Numbered from the stretch's first letter, positions 24,901 through 36,804 are shown. The stretch is DNA of 64,000 nucleotides from Caenorhabditis elegans (GCF_000002985.6 NC_003281.10:6820001-6884000); one strand, 5' to 3'. The notes: generated by a model from the letters alone, not told the origin. A program made the numbers and translations.

Positions 24901-26783
24901 CCCGTTGTCAAGGTCATGGATTAATGTACGAAACTTCCAAGGCAAATGATCATCGGCAGGTTGTTGAACGTAAGCTGATCTTCGGAGATGCGAGAGCTTC
25001 AATTAAAATAATACGTGACAAAGCTGGAAGAGCTTCTGAATCTCATCTGGAGATATCTTCATCAGGAACTCAACGGAATCAGAAAATCACAAGAACTTTT
25101 GATGCTGCTGGACGTGTTGCAAGTGTCGAGCAGAATGATCAGGAACCGGTTCGAATTATTTGGAATTCAGATGCACGCGTTGAGAAAATAAATGATAGAG
25201 TTGTGGAGTGGAATCGAGGAGGTGCTCTGAAAACCTTCCAGGATATATCTTACCAAGTCGATTCTATCGGATGGGTTGTAAAGCGAGATAATACCACAGT
25301 GTTTGGATACGATGGAAAAGGACGACTTGTTTCGGCTCGTTCCAGTCAGCTCAGAATCAACATTTTTTACGATAGAGAAGATCGAGTTGTTCAAATTCAA
25401 AATTCGAAAGATTTTATTCACTTCTATTATGGATATATTGACACTCCAAAGTTGGTTTCTCATTTCTCAAAGAATGGAAAAATCTCAACATTATTTTACG
25501 ACGACGATTCCGTTCCATTTGCAATGCAATCTGATGATGGAACTCGCTATGCATTGTTAACTGATGAAACTTCCACCATTAAAGCAATTATCGGAGACTC
25601 GAATGTTCTTCGAATCATTGATCGTTCAGTTTTCGGAGCTCTACTTCCTTCGTCATCGTCTTCGCACCCATTCCTTCCCATTGGATACCTCGGTGGAATT
25701 GAAATTTCTGAGATTTCTGTGTCAATTCTGAATAATGGAAGACCGTTGGATTTATACAGTGAACGTTACATGTCAATTTCTCCAGAAGCAGTAGTTCGAC
25801 TTGAGCTTAACGAAAAGTTTTCGAATTCTATTGATTTGATGGCATTGGAAATTGACAGACAACCATTCCGCGTTGAGAATGTTCCAGAAGGTTTGTAGTT
25901 ACTTTAAAATTTCAGTTTTCCAAACAATTTATTTTCAGATTTCGAAACATGGTTTTCACTTGCCGGACTATCGCCAAATCTTCTCCCATCAGCTCATCTT
26001 GGCCTTCCAGCATCATCCGCTATTGTTCACAGACTTTTGTCTTCTTTCCCTCGGAAGCTCCGCCCACTTACTCACTTGACTACCGTACTTCCAACACGAT
26101 TAGCCTCAGACATATCCCTGACATCTCCAACTTCTGAAACTTCATGGTCAATTGATGACGTTGGTTTCTCAAATTTGTTAATTTTGAACGAAGATGCTAC
26201 AACTGGAGAGGTTATGGTTGAAATGCTATCTGATTTGAAATCTGAAGAACGCGAAGTCATTTCAAAACTGTTTGATGGAGTCAAATCTCTTGATTTTGCC
26301 ACGTGGGGTCTGGTACCAACGCGTCATTTGTGGAGAGCTCCGAACTCGAAGCTAGAGCTCAGCTCGACCTCATTCTCACATTTTACAATGGCCGTGAACA
26401 AGGACAGTGTGGAGTTGAGAAACGGAAAATCGAAGATTGTTGTCCACTTTTCGGAAAATAAAGCTGAAATTGTTAAGAAAATTGTGGAAGAGCTGAAGAC
26501 ACGCGAGAACATTGCCGTTTGGCGTGCCGAACGGAAGAGAGCTGAAGCTGGAGAGAAAACGTGGAGACAATGGAGTGATCGTGAGACACGGTTAGTTATT
26601 TGCAAAATTTCGTGAATTTGTTTTAGATCAAAACTTAATATTTTCATAGGTTCCAAATTTCAAATTTTCAGCGAACTAACTTCGAAAGGTTCTGTCTCTG
26701 GATACGATATTGAGATGAAGCCTGCCCACCAATCCGGACTCCTCGCTAGTGTACATTCATGGAAGTTCCGAAAATCTGAATAG
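935..26783 (+). CDS. ten-1: Teneurin, long isoform (type II transmembrane adhesion protein)
   Basis: Nineteen exons join in phase to 2843 aa: 935-1025, 3152-3281, 3329-3501, 10392-10470, 10516-10655, 11182-11273, 11322-11448, 14242-14296, 18363-18461, 18525-18706, 18798-18969, 19021-20291, 20344-21588, 21636-22151, 22204-23303, 23367-23741, 23970-25890, 25939-26590, 26672-26783. Order of parts: cytoplasmic region 1-370 with proline-rich runs and a basic SKKKKK patch; one membrane span about 371-390; a furin-type RSRR at 511-514; eight EGF repeats about 594-906 with a 60-residue linker between the fourth and fifth; a short Cys/Asp-rich motif (CDDGLDNDSDGLIDC) about 912; a beta-rich domain; NHL repeats about 1300-1650; the YD-repeat barrel; an RHS-core-like DLYSERYMSISPE near 2545; and a C-terminal Tox-GHH-like region. 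EGF2 lacks one cysteine (GVF), as in vertebrate teneurins. Family knowledge: cell-surface receptor in axon guidance, gonad and basement-membrane integrity. Start 935 follows an acceptor and is the first ATG of exon 1. Confidence 0.93.
5557..5590. repeat. Perfect 16-bp palindrome, 2-bp spacer
   Basis: The arms TTTATAAGAAATAATT (5557-5572) and its exact reverse complement (5575-5590) are separated by CT. The pair is almost entirely A/T and could extrude as a cruciform or fold as RNA. It lies inside the large ten-1 intron. Confidence 0.85.
6411..6476. repeat. Imperfect inverted repeat (16-bp arms, 34-nt loop)
   Basis: CATGTGGCAAGGGACC at 6411-6426 pairs with GGTCACTTGCCACATG at 6461-6476 with one mismatch. 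The loop holds a smaller complementarity, gggac/gtccc. The stem is less A/T-rich than its surroundings. It may be a hairpin RNA or a remnant of a palindromic element; nothing decides this. Confidence 0.6.
12413..12466 (+). repeat. Short tandem copies of GAAGTTTTCATG
   Basis: Two 12-bp copies abut at 12413-12424 and 12425-12436. A third partial copy (AGTTTTCATGGAAG) follows from about 12453, after a 16-bp interruption. It is intronic in ten-1 and probably simple replication slippage. Confidence 0.7.
13560..13904 (+). promoter_or_regulatory. Candidate promoter region of the short ten-1 form
   Basis: This is the intron segment directly before the alternative start at 13905. It contains a G/C-richer block with ggaggcgtggtc near 13690-13700 and pyrimidine-rich tracts. 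The final 45 bases are AT-rich. No clear TATA box or spliced-leader acceptor could be fixed. The assignment is from position. Confidence 0.35.
13905..26783 (+). CDS. ten-1: Teneurin, short isoform from an internal start
   Basis: An alternative first exon at 13905-14097 begins MNDSHYDEPVYYAS and ends in phase 1 at a gtgagc donor. This is the same phase as the long-form exon 11322-11448, so it joins exon 14242-14296 cleanly and continues as the shared teneurin. The product is 2630 aa. The first 277 residues of the long form (exons 1-7) are replaced by 64 short-form residues containing a run of six prolines; membrane span and ectodomain are unchanged. Two ten-1 promoters giving long and short cytoplasmic tails are known for C. 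elegans, and this exon fits the short one. The DNA just upstream (13560-13904) must hold its promoter; an acceptor-like site directly before the ATG is not obvious. Confidence 0.85.
14297..18362 (+). other. 4.1-kb intron of ten-1
   Basis: I find no exon that would fit the phase between 14296 and 18363, where CA plus A completes a Gln codon. Open frames such as 15618-15905 have no family signal and biased, A/T-driven composition. Pyrimidine-rich tracts and short ATACATAC repeats (about 17540-17550) are the only visible structure. Confidence 0.4.
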
Positions 26784-27330
26784 ATTTTCCAATCTGATTT
26801 CTTTAGTTATTTTTTCTAGTCTTATCCACTTTCATCCCATGCTCTTTCCCATCCATGATAATTTACTAATATCTCGGTGCTTTTGTTGTTTTCATGTTAT
26901 CCGTAATTTCCTGAAACTCCTAGTGAAAAATGCATCTCACTTCGGGTCCTCCCAATTGCATTTTTCTGAACTCCTCTGACCTTAACTTTTTGACATCTGA
27001 AACTCACGGGAAGTCCCTTTTTCTGCAGCTCATCATCACTTTTTTTTAAAGAAAAACTTTTAATTAGAGCTTTAATAATGTCCTTTCAAATGAAACCCCT
27101 CCGCCAAATCAATGACGTGTAATTACAATATCCCCTCATTTCATTTTCTCCCTTTCCAACCCCTCAAGAGATTTCGATATTTATTTATATCTGTAGAACT
27201 TATTGTTGTTGAATGCGCTTTTATGAAAAGCTCACGTACAGATTTCTTTGCATTCTGTTTTCTGTATAAATTTTTGAATTATTTTAAGGGGTTTTTGTTC
27301 AGATACTACAAAATGTGAAATATGATATGA

Positions 27331-27336
27331 TTTATT
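27331..27336 (-). terminator. Polyadenylation signal AATAAA of the DHHC gene
   Basis: It lies 67 nt past the stop codon on the minus strand, a usual distance for a short nematode 3' UTR. Confidence 0.55.
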
Positions 27337-27377
27337 GAACACGTAAATTTCAGAGAATTTTTGATTTGAATCTATAC

Positions 27378-27388
27378 AATAAAATAAA
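27378..27388 (+). terminator. Possible distal polyadenylation signals for ten-1
   Basis: Two overlapping AATAAA hexamers (27378-27383 and 27383-27388) lie on the plus strand about 600 nt after the ten-1 stop. If used, the ten-1 3' UTR would overlap that of the convergent DHHC gene. A nearer variant signal is equally possible. Confidence 0.25.
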
Positions 27389-27403
27389 ATGATGACATAA
27401 CAA

Positions 27404-29055
27404 TTATTCGAATTTCTTTTCGCGAGATTTGGTAACTGAAAAAGGTAACCATGCAATAGTCCATGCACCCATTACTGATTTCACATTTTCCTGCCACGAC
27501 CCGAGGTTGTAACTCTGAAAATTTCAAATACTGTAGCGTGTCAAATTTTGATCAAGTTACTGCAAAATGTTTGGCTGTAATATTTCAATGGTCCACAAAG
27601 ACGCTTTCAGTGGTATAAAGCTAGAGAACAAAAGTTAAAATACCGTATTCTCCCTTGATTCCTCAATTAACGTCTGATTTCGCATTAGATTTGGAAGTTG
27701 ATTTTTAAGAAGATACAGAGCTGCAATTCCAACCATCTGAAAAGAAAAACATTACTTGTTTTTCTTCAAAAAAATATCAATTCTGACTTTTAAAGGAAAA
27801 GGTTTTCAAGCTGTTCAGTCACACTTCGGAAATAATATGATATTTGAAAAAATTATATAGATAACTCTAAACTTTGATTACTCATAATGTTCAAATATTA
27901 GCATTATTTTCTTACCAGTGCATTTGATACTCCCGTTCCCTTCAATTGTTCGGAAGTGCTTAAAATTTCGGCAGTATAAACGCTTCTTATCGTCTAAACA
28001 CAACAATAATTTCAACACCATTGTCTTTTTCTCACTTTCCAAAAGTCGTAATAACCATGCCAAATTGTGAAAATTGCAAGTTGTAGAGGCCAAACTAGGA
28101 AGAGTAGAAAATATTTGTGATTGCCACTGTGGATGCACAACTAAAAGTTTTTTTTTGAAATTTTACACAAAAAAATCCGTTTTCCAAATTTTCAGATACA
28201 TTTTTGAGTACGAATTGTTAGAATAGTTCAACTTCTATAATTTGAAACATGAACGGTCAATGAAAATGTAAGTTAACCTGCGCGCTTTTAGTTTCTAAAA
28301 AATTGGAACTTCCGCAAGCTGCAGTACTATCACTCATATTTCAAAATCCTTTCATTCCAACAAACCTGCAGAATAGGACAGTGATGATCCATGCGATGAA
28401 CACATAGATTGCACCTCCGACAATGATGCCAACGTGGAGGCTTACGGTAGTTGCAGAGCTGGCAAACGTCTTCCTTTATTTCCTGAAATAATCAAACTTT
28501 CAACGAAAAAGTACATTTGTAAAACATTGGTTTTTCTGACAACATGTTTACAGATTCAAAACACATTTGATTCACGTGAATTACTACTGGCAACTGCTCA
28601 CGAACATAATTGACTGAAATTTACAGAGAATTTACTGGGAGAAAGTAAAACTGCATATGTTTTTGACTTTTCTATGTTTTTCCCATTCTTCCTTGTTATT
28701 ATTATTTATATTCATAAAAATTCCTTGCTTTACAGTAAAGACATTAAAAAGTTTGTTTCCAAAAATAGGATTCAACAACTTTTATCATTAAATCAGTGAG
28801 TTCATTATCATCAAACCAACTAACCTTATCACAATGTTCCACCTTCTCAACATCTCGACATTTTGTCGGTGGCGTGAACGATGCCGAAAAATAGGAGCAG
28901 ACGATGATAATCCATAGAAAGTGAAAGTAGTAAAGAGCCCATTGACTGATGGTTCCATCAGCTGCGTACAGTACCACTATGATTTGATACCAGAACGTGA
29001 ATGCAATCGGCCATCCGATGTTTGCAAGCACCCACTTTGTGCGTTCCAACCACAT
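27404..29055 (-). CDS. dhhc-5: DHHC-type protein S-acyltransferase (palmitoyltransferase)
   Basis: Six exons, all phase 0, give 244 aa: 29055-28825, 28482-28366, 28140-28036, 27993-27916, 27736-27644, 27514-27404. Two membrane segments come first (residues about 11-32 and 38-58), then a TPP turn. The zinc-binding cysteine-rich domain, about 85-130, begins CQLCNYRKPPRWHHC and contains the catalytic DHHC. Two more hydrophobic segments follow (LLFLVWPLQLAIFTI and the MVGIAALYLL exon). It should transfer palmitate to cysteines of membrane proteins at the ER, Golgi or plasma membrane. Odd point: after DHHC the usual P-W-x-N-N-C-x-G reads PILQLCIH, although the downstream NHKYF is kept. Family assignment is firm; the symbol is from memory of the locus and less certain. 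Confidence 0.85.
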
Positions 29056-31310
29056 TCGGCAAAATCAGATAATAAGAAATTCGAGAGAAACTAACAATCA
29101 CGTGATTTATCTCACGTTTCGGGTTTTGCTGAACACGTTTATTTACGGATTTTTAAAGTCAGGCAGGCATTTTTTGCAAGCACGTCATCAGGCACATTTG
29201 CCTGTAGACCTGCAATCTACTCTTCTGAAATTCAGCATTTACGTTGATTGTGATGTTATGCAAATTGTCGACAGTGTTTGCAAAAACATTGATTTAAAAT
29301 TTGCTTCACTACTCTTTCCTATCTTCTTGATACAGCCTCGAACTTCCAATCTGACTTCTGTATAGACTTTTTCTGGTAGTCTTATGAAACATGGAACTGT
29401 TCAAATGTGCTACCATTTTGCATCGTCTACAATGTAGCTTTGACTAATAAAAGTGTGCTTACAACAACCTATATCATATAATCATCTTTTTCAATGTGTT
29501 AATGACATAAATGCAATAGATTGATAGCTCAGATTATTAAGAGCAGCTGCAGAAATTTTAACAAAAATGTTGAAATTTTTGAAATGTTTTTTATTTATTT
29601 TTACAACATACTTTTAAAAACATTTTAATGAAGACATTTTTTTTCCTTTTCGTAACTTTCAGGGCGTAAACTTTTTATCTTCCACTACACAAAAGTCACT
29701 GTTCATAGGTTAACACAAATTCGACAGCAATTGCTTACGTCAGGAACATAATTTTTGAATCACATTGTGATAAACAAATAGGAAAATGAAGAAGACATAC
29801 GAACATCGTGTTTCAAATTGTATCACATTTATTCAATTGATGTATAAATTTAGATTAGTAAATAGGCCATTCATACGGCTTATTGCCAAACCTTTTACTA
29901 TTAGTTTCCAAAAGCTGGTGAACAGTCTTCAGGGTGCTTTTTCGGTTTTGCCAATTGCATCTATTACAGTACAACAGAACGCTATCGCAGTTTTTGGGTA
30001 AAAAAATGTATGACATAATAATTTCCAGATGTACATATATAAATGCTCGTAGTTCTATAAATGAATCATTTGGCAATCTTCAAAATTTAACTGTTTATTT
30101 TTCTGCGACGCCATAACATTATGGGTTTTATTGCCCATGGGGTTTGATGTCTAACATTGTATGGGTTAGGTTTGGAAATATTATATACATCGTATCACCC
30201 CTAATCAAACGAACTTTGATTTTTGAACTGTTTTCTAGGAAATGCCTATCATTCTTTTTTCTATTTTTGCATCGAACATCTCGACTTCTCTATCAACTTC
30301 CGAGTCACACAGCGGTTTTCATATTTCCCTTCGAAATTTATTCAATTCTGTGACTCGTAATCATACAACCTGTCGTATTATCATTTTCAGTCATAGTCTA
30401 TTTCTCTGGGCTCTCATCATCTCTCACGTGGACACACGTTTTCCGGGTTGCCAATCAAGTACGTCACCGGCTTCAGTTCTTTCCAGAGAAGACGAAATGT
30501 ATGGGCAGTTGATAAGTGATAATCATCGATTTTCGCGGACTTTTGCACCCGCACATTTCGCGAATTTTTAGAAGCATTTCGAAACCTTTTCCGGCTGTCC
30601 GAGGCGCCAGAATAGTTTACTTTCTGTATTTTATTTGCATTGTATTATCATTTTTAATGAAGGAAAAATTGATAAACAGAACACAATCGTTGTAAAATAT
30701 TAATTTGAATTCAAAAAATTTTTAAACATTTTTGTGATTCTTTTTTTCAACACAAACTATACAACTTTTATCAAAAATTGATCAATTGTTGGCAGATAAT
30801 TATTTTTTATATTTATTGAATTTTAATCAAGAAATGTACCGAGTTTTGTTCAGTTGCTTTTGACATTTAAATGAAAAGATTTTTGTTGCTATTTTTAGAT
30901 TTTATTTCGTACAAGCAAAATTAACAGAGGAAATATGTTTTAATACATTTTGTGAGTATAATTTGTCACCAGTTTTAGGTTGTATTGAGAAACGTTTTGA
31001 GTGAAATTATATATATGATATTAAAACCGGAAGTATTTTAAGATTATTTACAGTTATCGTATATATTTAATTTTTCACAATTGATTTCAATTTATTTGTT
31101 AATTTTTTATATGACCATGTGACTGGAAAAAAGCGAGACAAATTAGAAAAGTATGCAGTTATTCATATAGTTATTTATATCAAATTGTAACTTTCTAATT
31201 TCCTCTAAAAAAAATTTCAAGCTTTGCCATATCCTTTTAAATGTATTTTTCAGAACCAAAAATATCGTCTGTTGGACGAGACGCCGTTGGCAGCCTCTTC
31301 CGGAGGCCTG
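29056..31310. other. Intergenic region between the DHHC gene (-) and the receptor gene (+)
   Basis: This 2.2-kb stretch is divergent promoter space. It has no coding region I can support. A G/C-richer island at 30380-30610 contains an E-box CACGTG (about 30426) and the twin GATA motif at 30510-30522. The rest is very A/T-rich. A splice acceptor tttttcag at about 31246-31253 may serve the downstream receptor transcript. Confidence 0.45.
30510..30522 (+). promoter_or_regulatory. Twin GATA site TGATAAGTGATAA
   Basis: Two TGATAA cores lie 7 bp apart. Nematode GATA factors such as ELT-2 (gut) and ELT-1/3 (hypodermis) bind TGATAA. The same 13-mer occurs upstream of sma-3 at 44152-44164. Function is inference. 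Confidence 0.35.
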
Positions 31311-32949
31311 ATGACGATTGCGTTTCTTGACGTGGCAATCACCATCGAGTATGTCTCGACTGCAATTTCACTCGTTTGTCTGCCAATCAATATTCTTTTT
31401 GTCTACATTCTATTCGTCGAAAGGTAGTATCTGAAATTGTTTTCTTTAAATTTAATTATTTTTCCAATTTTCAGAAATCGTCCACCATACAACACTCCAT
31501 TCTTCCGATTATGTATTCATCTTTCGATTGCCGATATTCTGATGGAATTATTCTCGACATTTTTCTTCAAATTTCCGTCATTTGGAGTTTTTCCGAGCAC
31601 TTTTTATAAGGAGAACTGGTCCGTGGTCCCCATTGCTGGAATGCAATATTTGGGACATGCACAAGCCTTTGGGATAATATTTATTGCTGTGAATAGATTT
31701 ACAGCAGTACATTATCCAATCAAACATCGACAACAGTGGTGGACACCTAAAGTAAGCTTTTTTGTAACATTAATTTCGAAAAACGTTAAACTCCACGCCT
31801 TGAGAATAGATTGAGGCAAGATCAGGAGGGTTACTGTGCTTACTGTGTATAGGCCCACAACTTCTTTTTCGTGGTTTCCATTGAAAAAAATTAGTTTTTG
31901 TTGAATGTTTAAACATTTTGACGGTACTAAATTACCAAAACAAGTTTGCTTGGAACTTTTCGAATAACGCATACATTACAATCTGCCTTTGTAAAATCTT
32001 TACTTTATGATCGTAAAACTAAAACTTTATATACATACTTAAACTTACTATAGATTAGTTTTTGAAAAAAATCAATATCCTGCAAAACATCAATTTTACA
32101 GTTTTACCATTTTAAAAACTTCGAATCACTATTTCCTTTTCTGTTCAGGTAACAAAAACGTTACTTCTTATTCAATGGATAACACCACTATTCTTCATGG
32201 CTCCACTATTCTCAACCGATTTCAAATTCCTATTCTCCCATAATTCTGGTTCAGTTATATTTGCAGCAAGTGATGCTCGTTTCCATAAGGTATGTCACCA
32301 CAAATGGTAATTTTGTGCTCACTTCTTATCGTTGTCCAATGCTTGATTTTTAATATATATTTTATGTTCTTGATCTTTGCACCCATTTCAACTTTTCAGA
32401 ACTATTTTCTGGCAATGGCGATGGTGGATGGAATTCTGATTAATTTGATTGTTTTGTTACTTTATGGAGCTATTTTTATTAGGTAATCGTTTTAAATCCG
32501 GGATTACGCAAATATGGGTACAAAATGCCTTATGTATATGTATATTTTACACTTTAGTAATGCTCTCTTATTCAAACGTTCTAATTTTCAGAGTGCACAC
32601 CCATGTGGTCGTTAGAAAACCCGGAGAACTTGCACTTCGTCTAGCTCTCTCCGCTTTCATAATTTTCATTTGCTATCTTGCTCTTGGAGTTTGTTCCCTG
32701 CTTTCTGCATTGACTCCGCCTCCTGATGCATGGGTCTACCGTACCATGTGGTTTGTTGTAAATGATGTACTGTGTAATTCTAGTGCATTGGTACTATTGG
32801 CTCTAAATCGACCAATTAGAAAGGTAAATTTATTCAATTAATATAATTTCTATCTTTCAAAATTATAGGCGTTCACTCGACATCTGGGAGTCTTCTCTTA
32901 TCAAGGAGTCAGCACAAAAAACCATAATTCACTGCTTCAGGCTGTTTAG
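31311..32949 (+). CDS. Seven-transmembrane chemoreceptor-like protein (Srg superfamily, Srv-like)
   Basis: Six exons (31311-31423, 31475-31751, 32149-32289, 32400-32482, 32592-32823, 32869-32949) encode 308 aa. Hydrophobic segments typical of a 7TM receptor run through the chain. The NRFTAVHYPIKH motif after the third segment takes the place of the DRY box and is characteristic of the Srg/Srv group. The N-terminus has no signal peptide, and the C-terminal tail is short (AFTRHLGVFSYQG...). Start 31311 is preferred because it directly precedes the first hydrophobic segment. An in-frame ATG at 31224 exists, but an acceptor AG at 31252-31253 lies between them and would remove it. Family knowledge: such receptors act mostly in chemosensory neurons. 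The exact paralogue cannot be named. Confidence 0.85.
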
Positions 32950-33443
32950 CAGTACTTTATTTTTTCCCTGCTTTTTGTTCAAATCAGCTTATTTCTGCTC
33001 AACCATCATAATTATCCAACTGCCTCTAAAGCTCTTCGAAAACAAATTCCATTCTATTTTTTGTTTTAAACAACTCATATTTTGCGAGCGATCTCTTTGC
33101 TTTTCTTGTGTATGATAAATAATTTATTTTAAATTAAGCGTTGTCATTAAGCGTTATCACAAATTGAATTTGGCTGAAGTAACTTTAATGAAAATATAAT
33201 TAAAAAAGGAAGATCTTGATCAAGATTGGAATACAAACCAGAAGAATCTAATTGATGAGTGTTGAACCCGTTCAAACTTCAAATTCTTTTCTTACTGAAT
33301 CAGGTAAATTTGGGCCGAGATTTTCCCTTTTTCCAGTTCCATTTATCCTTTCCACCGTGTACATGAACTCGGCGTGCTTGAGATTCAGGCGTCTTATTAT
33401 TTGTGTCGGATTTCTCAGTCTGATAGTTTTATGATATTGATTG
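32950..33443. other. Convergent 3' region between the receptor gene and zak-1
   Basis: This is untranslated sequence between two convergent stop codons. The plus-strand element gataaataattt near 33113 may serve the receptor mRNA. No clear AATAAA is seen for zak-1 on the minus strand close to its stop codon. Nothing else is apparent. Confidence 0.4.
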
Positions 33444-36400
33444 TTAAGAAACTTTTTTAAAACGTACATCTTCAGAGTTGGTTGTAGTAGTTCTCCGTCT
33501 GCGAGTTAATTTTGGAACATGAATAATCACATTTTCATCTACAACCTTCTTATCTGGGGAAGGAGTTCGTAATTGTTCTTGTAAGCTGCTCAATTCTGTT
33601 TCAGTAAGTCCGTGTCTGTTCATTCCAGTCTGTTTTCTATGCCAAAATCCTCGAAGTTGAGGGGAGCTCGTGGTCTAAAATAGTTATTTGTTTTAGTTAA
33701 TTTTTAGTTATCTCTCAATGTCAGTATGGAAAACCTGTAGTAACTTTTTTATCGACTGTCAAAGTTATTGTAGGCAAAAACTGAGAAATTTCCACTTTTA
33801 CTATGTATTATATAGTATTTCTGTTAAATACCACACCTTTTTCAAAAAGGTAAATGCGTAAATTCAAAGTAGATCTACACTGTTAAATGATAGCACAAAC
33901 GAGTTCACATGATTGATACTTACATGATGGAATCCATTATTTAAATGACCGAATGGATGATAAACTGGAGCAATAACTGGGGAAGGTGTTGATATTGAAG
34001 CGCTACTTGAGCTTCTACGGAGACGTAAATGGACATGGCGTTCTTCAAGTATCTTACTCTCTTCTAGTGATGTCACAACTTTTATGACTTCTGTATTTCT
34101 TGGTTGAGTCTGAATATTGGATTTTATTTTGGTTTTTATTTCATGATAGAAGTTACCACAATGTCTGCGTAGTATACACTAACGATAACTCTAATCTTAA
34201 CATCATCCTCCGTATCTACAGTAATCCAATCTGGATTTGTTGTCATTCCACTAGATATTGAGCATGCTGGCTCATTGATTGGCTTCTGAAAAATACTGCT
34301 TTTTTTTATTTATTTGATATTTTAGAAACCTTTGTGTTTTCATCAAGAACTGAAAAGCAAACTGTCTTGATAAGTGATGACGCATGTTTTGACTTTGATT
34401 TTGCTGGAATATCAGTATCATCAATCCAATCCGAATCCGCGTAGAATTTGAATTTTCGTCGTGTTGCGTTCATTTTTCTTACGTACATCCCAACTATAAT
34501 CACTATATCAACATCATTGGCAAGTTGTCCAGCAGCTTCCTTTTCAGTTTTCTGAAACAAAAGGTTTGCGAGTTTTTTGGTTTTTTTTTTTTTGAAAAAG
34601 TCAGGCTCACCAATGTCATTTCAATCCTTTTTGCTTGCTCCAAAGTTGGGAAATTATGCAAAGCCTTCTGAGTATCCGCCAATTTTCTTATCATTTTCAT
34701 TAATTCTATTCTAGATCCAACTTTGTGAACGCCGAGATGTTCTAAATCATTCTGTGTCATTCCCAAAAGTCGAGCGCCAGTTATCCGATTTCTGAAGACC
34801 GCCGCATTCACTCTGTCCAAAAACTTTTTATCGTTTGCTGAAAAGTTTCCAAAGTATAGAATTTATGATTTTAAACTATAAATGTTTGCTTACCAACTCT
34901 GCCAAGAACAGTTTCAACCCAATGAGAAGTGTGATGCTCACTCCATTGATGTACATCCTCTGGTGGATGACGTGCCGAATCCAAGACTGCTTGCTCGACT
35001 TTCATTCGTTGTTTAAGGGCTTTCTCGCGGATTTCTAGTTGCTCACGCCTTTTTTCGAGATCCTTTCTCATTTTCTACAAAAAAATTGGAACTGTTCGAA
35101 ATCCAATGATATATTTTTGAAACATTTCAAAATGAATAAATTTTTTCGATGATCATAAATACCTCAACATTTTTTTCTTGTTTCTCGATTTCAGTTTTCC
35201 AATCTTCCAATCCCATAAACTTTTCACATTCGTCCATTACCTAAATTAAGTTATACACTTGATAAGCTTAACTTAGAAACCCTGACTTTTTGATTTCCAG
35301 CGAGTCTGTTGAGTTCACCTTGAATTTGGCGCATGTTAGCTCGATCTTTCGGTGTCATCTTCCAACAATTACTCATTAATCTAAAAGAAATTATCATAAA
35401 TTTAGAAGTTTATTTGAATAATCAGAATGCCAAAACCTTTCACAAAGTTCAATGATAATTTGCGCAGCAAATTGAAATTTGAATATTCTACTGGTAACAT
35501 TAGAGTTTCAAATTCAATTTACTCAATTAAAGTACGCATAAGAGTGTTTTATGGTTGATTTTTCCTATATTCTTAAAAGAAAACTTCAATTTAATTGATA
35601 TTTAAAAAAAAAAACTAAACTCACTGTTTTAATGGAGCTGGACACGATGGGGGTATTGCCAATGTAATTCCAGATTGAGTGATCATTGTGAATATTCGAA
35701 ACTCTGAGTAGTCTTTATACGGTACTTCTTTTGATAGAATTTCCCAAAGAACAACTCCATAACTCCAAACATCTGTTGCAGTAGTTAGACCTTCTGATTG
35801 TAGTATCATCTCGGGGCTAAAGTTTTAATATTTTCTGCTATCTCTAGTAGTTGTGAAAATTTGAAAACTTACCTCATCCAAGCGGCCGTTCCACCCCACG
35901 ACGGTGCTGTGCAAGAATGTGTGAGATCCTTGGAAGTTCCAAAATCGCAAATTTTACACACAAGGTTTTTATCAAGAACGACATTTTTCGATTTCAAATC
36001 TCTATGAATAATGGTGTCAACTGCGTCGTAGTGGAGATATTGAATACCACTTGCGATCTGAATATTTAAATGTTGAAGGTTTTATTTTTTGTATTTTCTT
36101 TAAAAAAATACTGATTTTAATCTAGCCCTACTAGCCCTACAAAAAGTTTTATCAACATTTGGCGACTTGATTCACGCCTATTGCTAAAATGTACATTTAC
36201 TTTTTTGTCTAAATTTAATAACTTTATTTATCCTATGTTCCAAATTGAACAAACTCTAATCAAAACAAAAGGTTTTTAAAATTATTTGTAGTAAGCCACG
36301 AAACCTACAATTTTTACATTTTCAAATTACTATTATTATTAGAAATTCTCCTATTTATGAATTAAAAACTCACAAAAATATTCCCACCTGAGACGCCCAC

Positions 36401-36804
36401 TTAACAACGACATCAAATGAGTTTCCACCAGATGATGAGGCAAAACTTTGAGATTCTTCCGAATGTATAAAATCATAAAGACTTCCTTTTTCAGCATACT
36501 CTGTCACAATGAAAAAATCATTTCCAGTTGCTTTACAAATTCCATAAAACTGAATTATATTCTTATGTCGAATTTTCGATAAAATCTCTGCTTCTTTTTC
36601 CAACACAAAAACTTTTTTCAGTGCAATTGTTCGTTGACTACCATCTGGAAGTGTCCAATTTCCACTGAAAACGGCTCCAAATGTGCCTACTCCTATATGA
36701 TCTCCAACTTGAATATCATCTCTTTGAATATCTGGAAAGAGCACACGTTGATCGGAATTGTTTGATGAAGAGGATGTCGATTCATTTGATGTTGGAGTTG
36801 ACAT
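33444..36804 (-). CDS. zak-1: MAP3K of the ZAK/MLK type with SAM domain
   Basis: Eleven exons give 713 aa: 36804-36388, 36057-35873, 35816-35625, 35380-35287, 35240-35163, 35074-34894, 34837-34611, 34551-34330, 34285-34157, 34109-33924, 33674-33444. The kinase domain runs from about residue 30 to 300, with glycine loop GVGTFGAVFSG, IALKKV (ATP lysine), HRDLKSKN catalytic loop, DFG, and SPE in place of APE. A charged coiled coil follows at about 325-360 (KMRKDLEKRREQLEIREKAL), then a SAM domain about 370-440, and a less conserved tail with Ser- and Arg-rich parts. Kinase, coiled coil and SAM in this order define ZAK, a ribosome-associated kinase that senses stalled ribosomes and drives p38/JNK signalling. 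The ATG lies 3 nt after an acceptor ttttccag, consistent with trans-splicing. Confidence 0.9.

Larger units (their letters stand above)
26784..27403. other. Convergent 3' region between ten-1 and the DHHC gene
   Basis: This is non-coding sequence between the ten-1 stop (26783) and the DHHC stop codon (27404, minus strand). It should contain both 3' UTRs. An AATAAA for the minus strand is at 27331-27336. For ten-1 there is only a variant AATAAT near 27073 in this span; the first exact AATAAA on the plus strand is at 27378-27383, close to the neighbour's stop codon. Confidence 0.5.

Noticed and set aside
31224..31310. Upstream in-frame ATG extending the receptor by 29 residues
   Set aside because: A good acceptor AG at 31252-31253 lies between it and the ATG at 31311, and the extra residues are not hydrophobic or signal-like.
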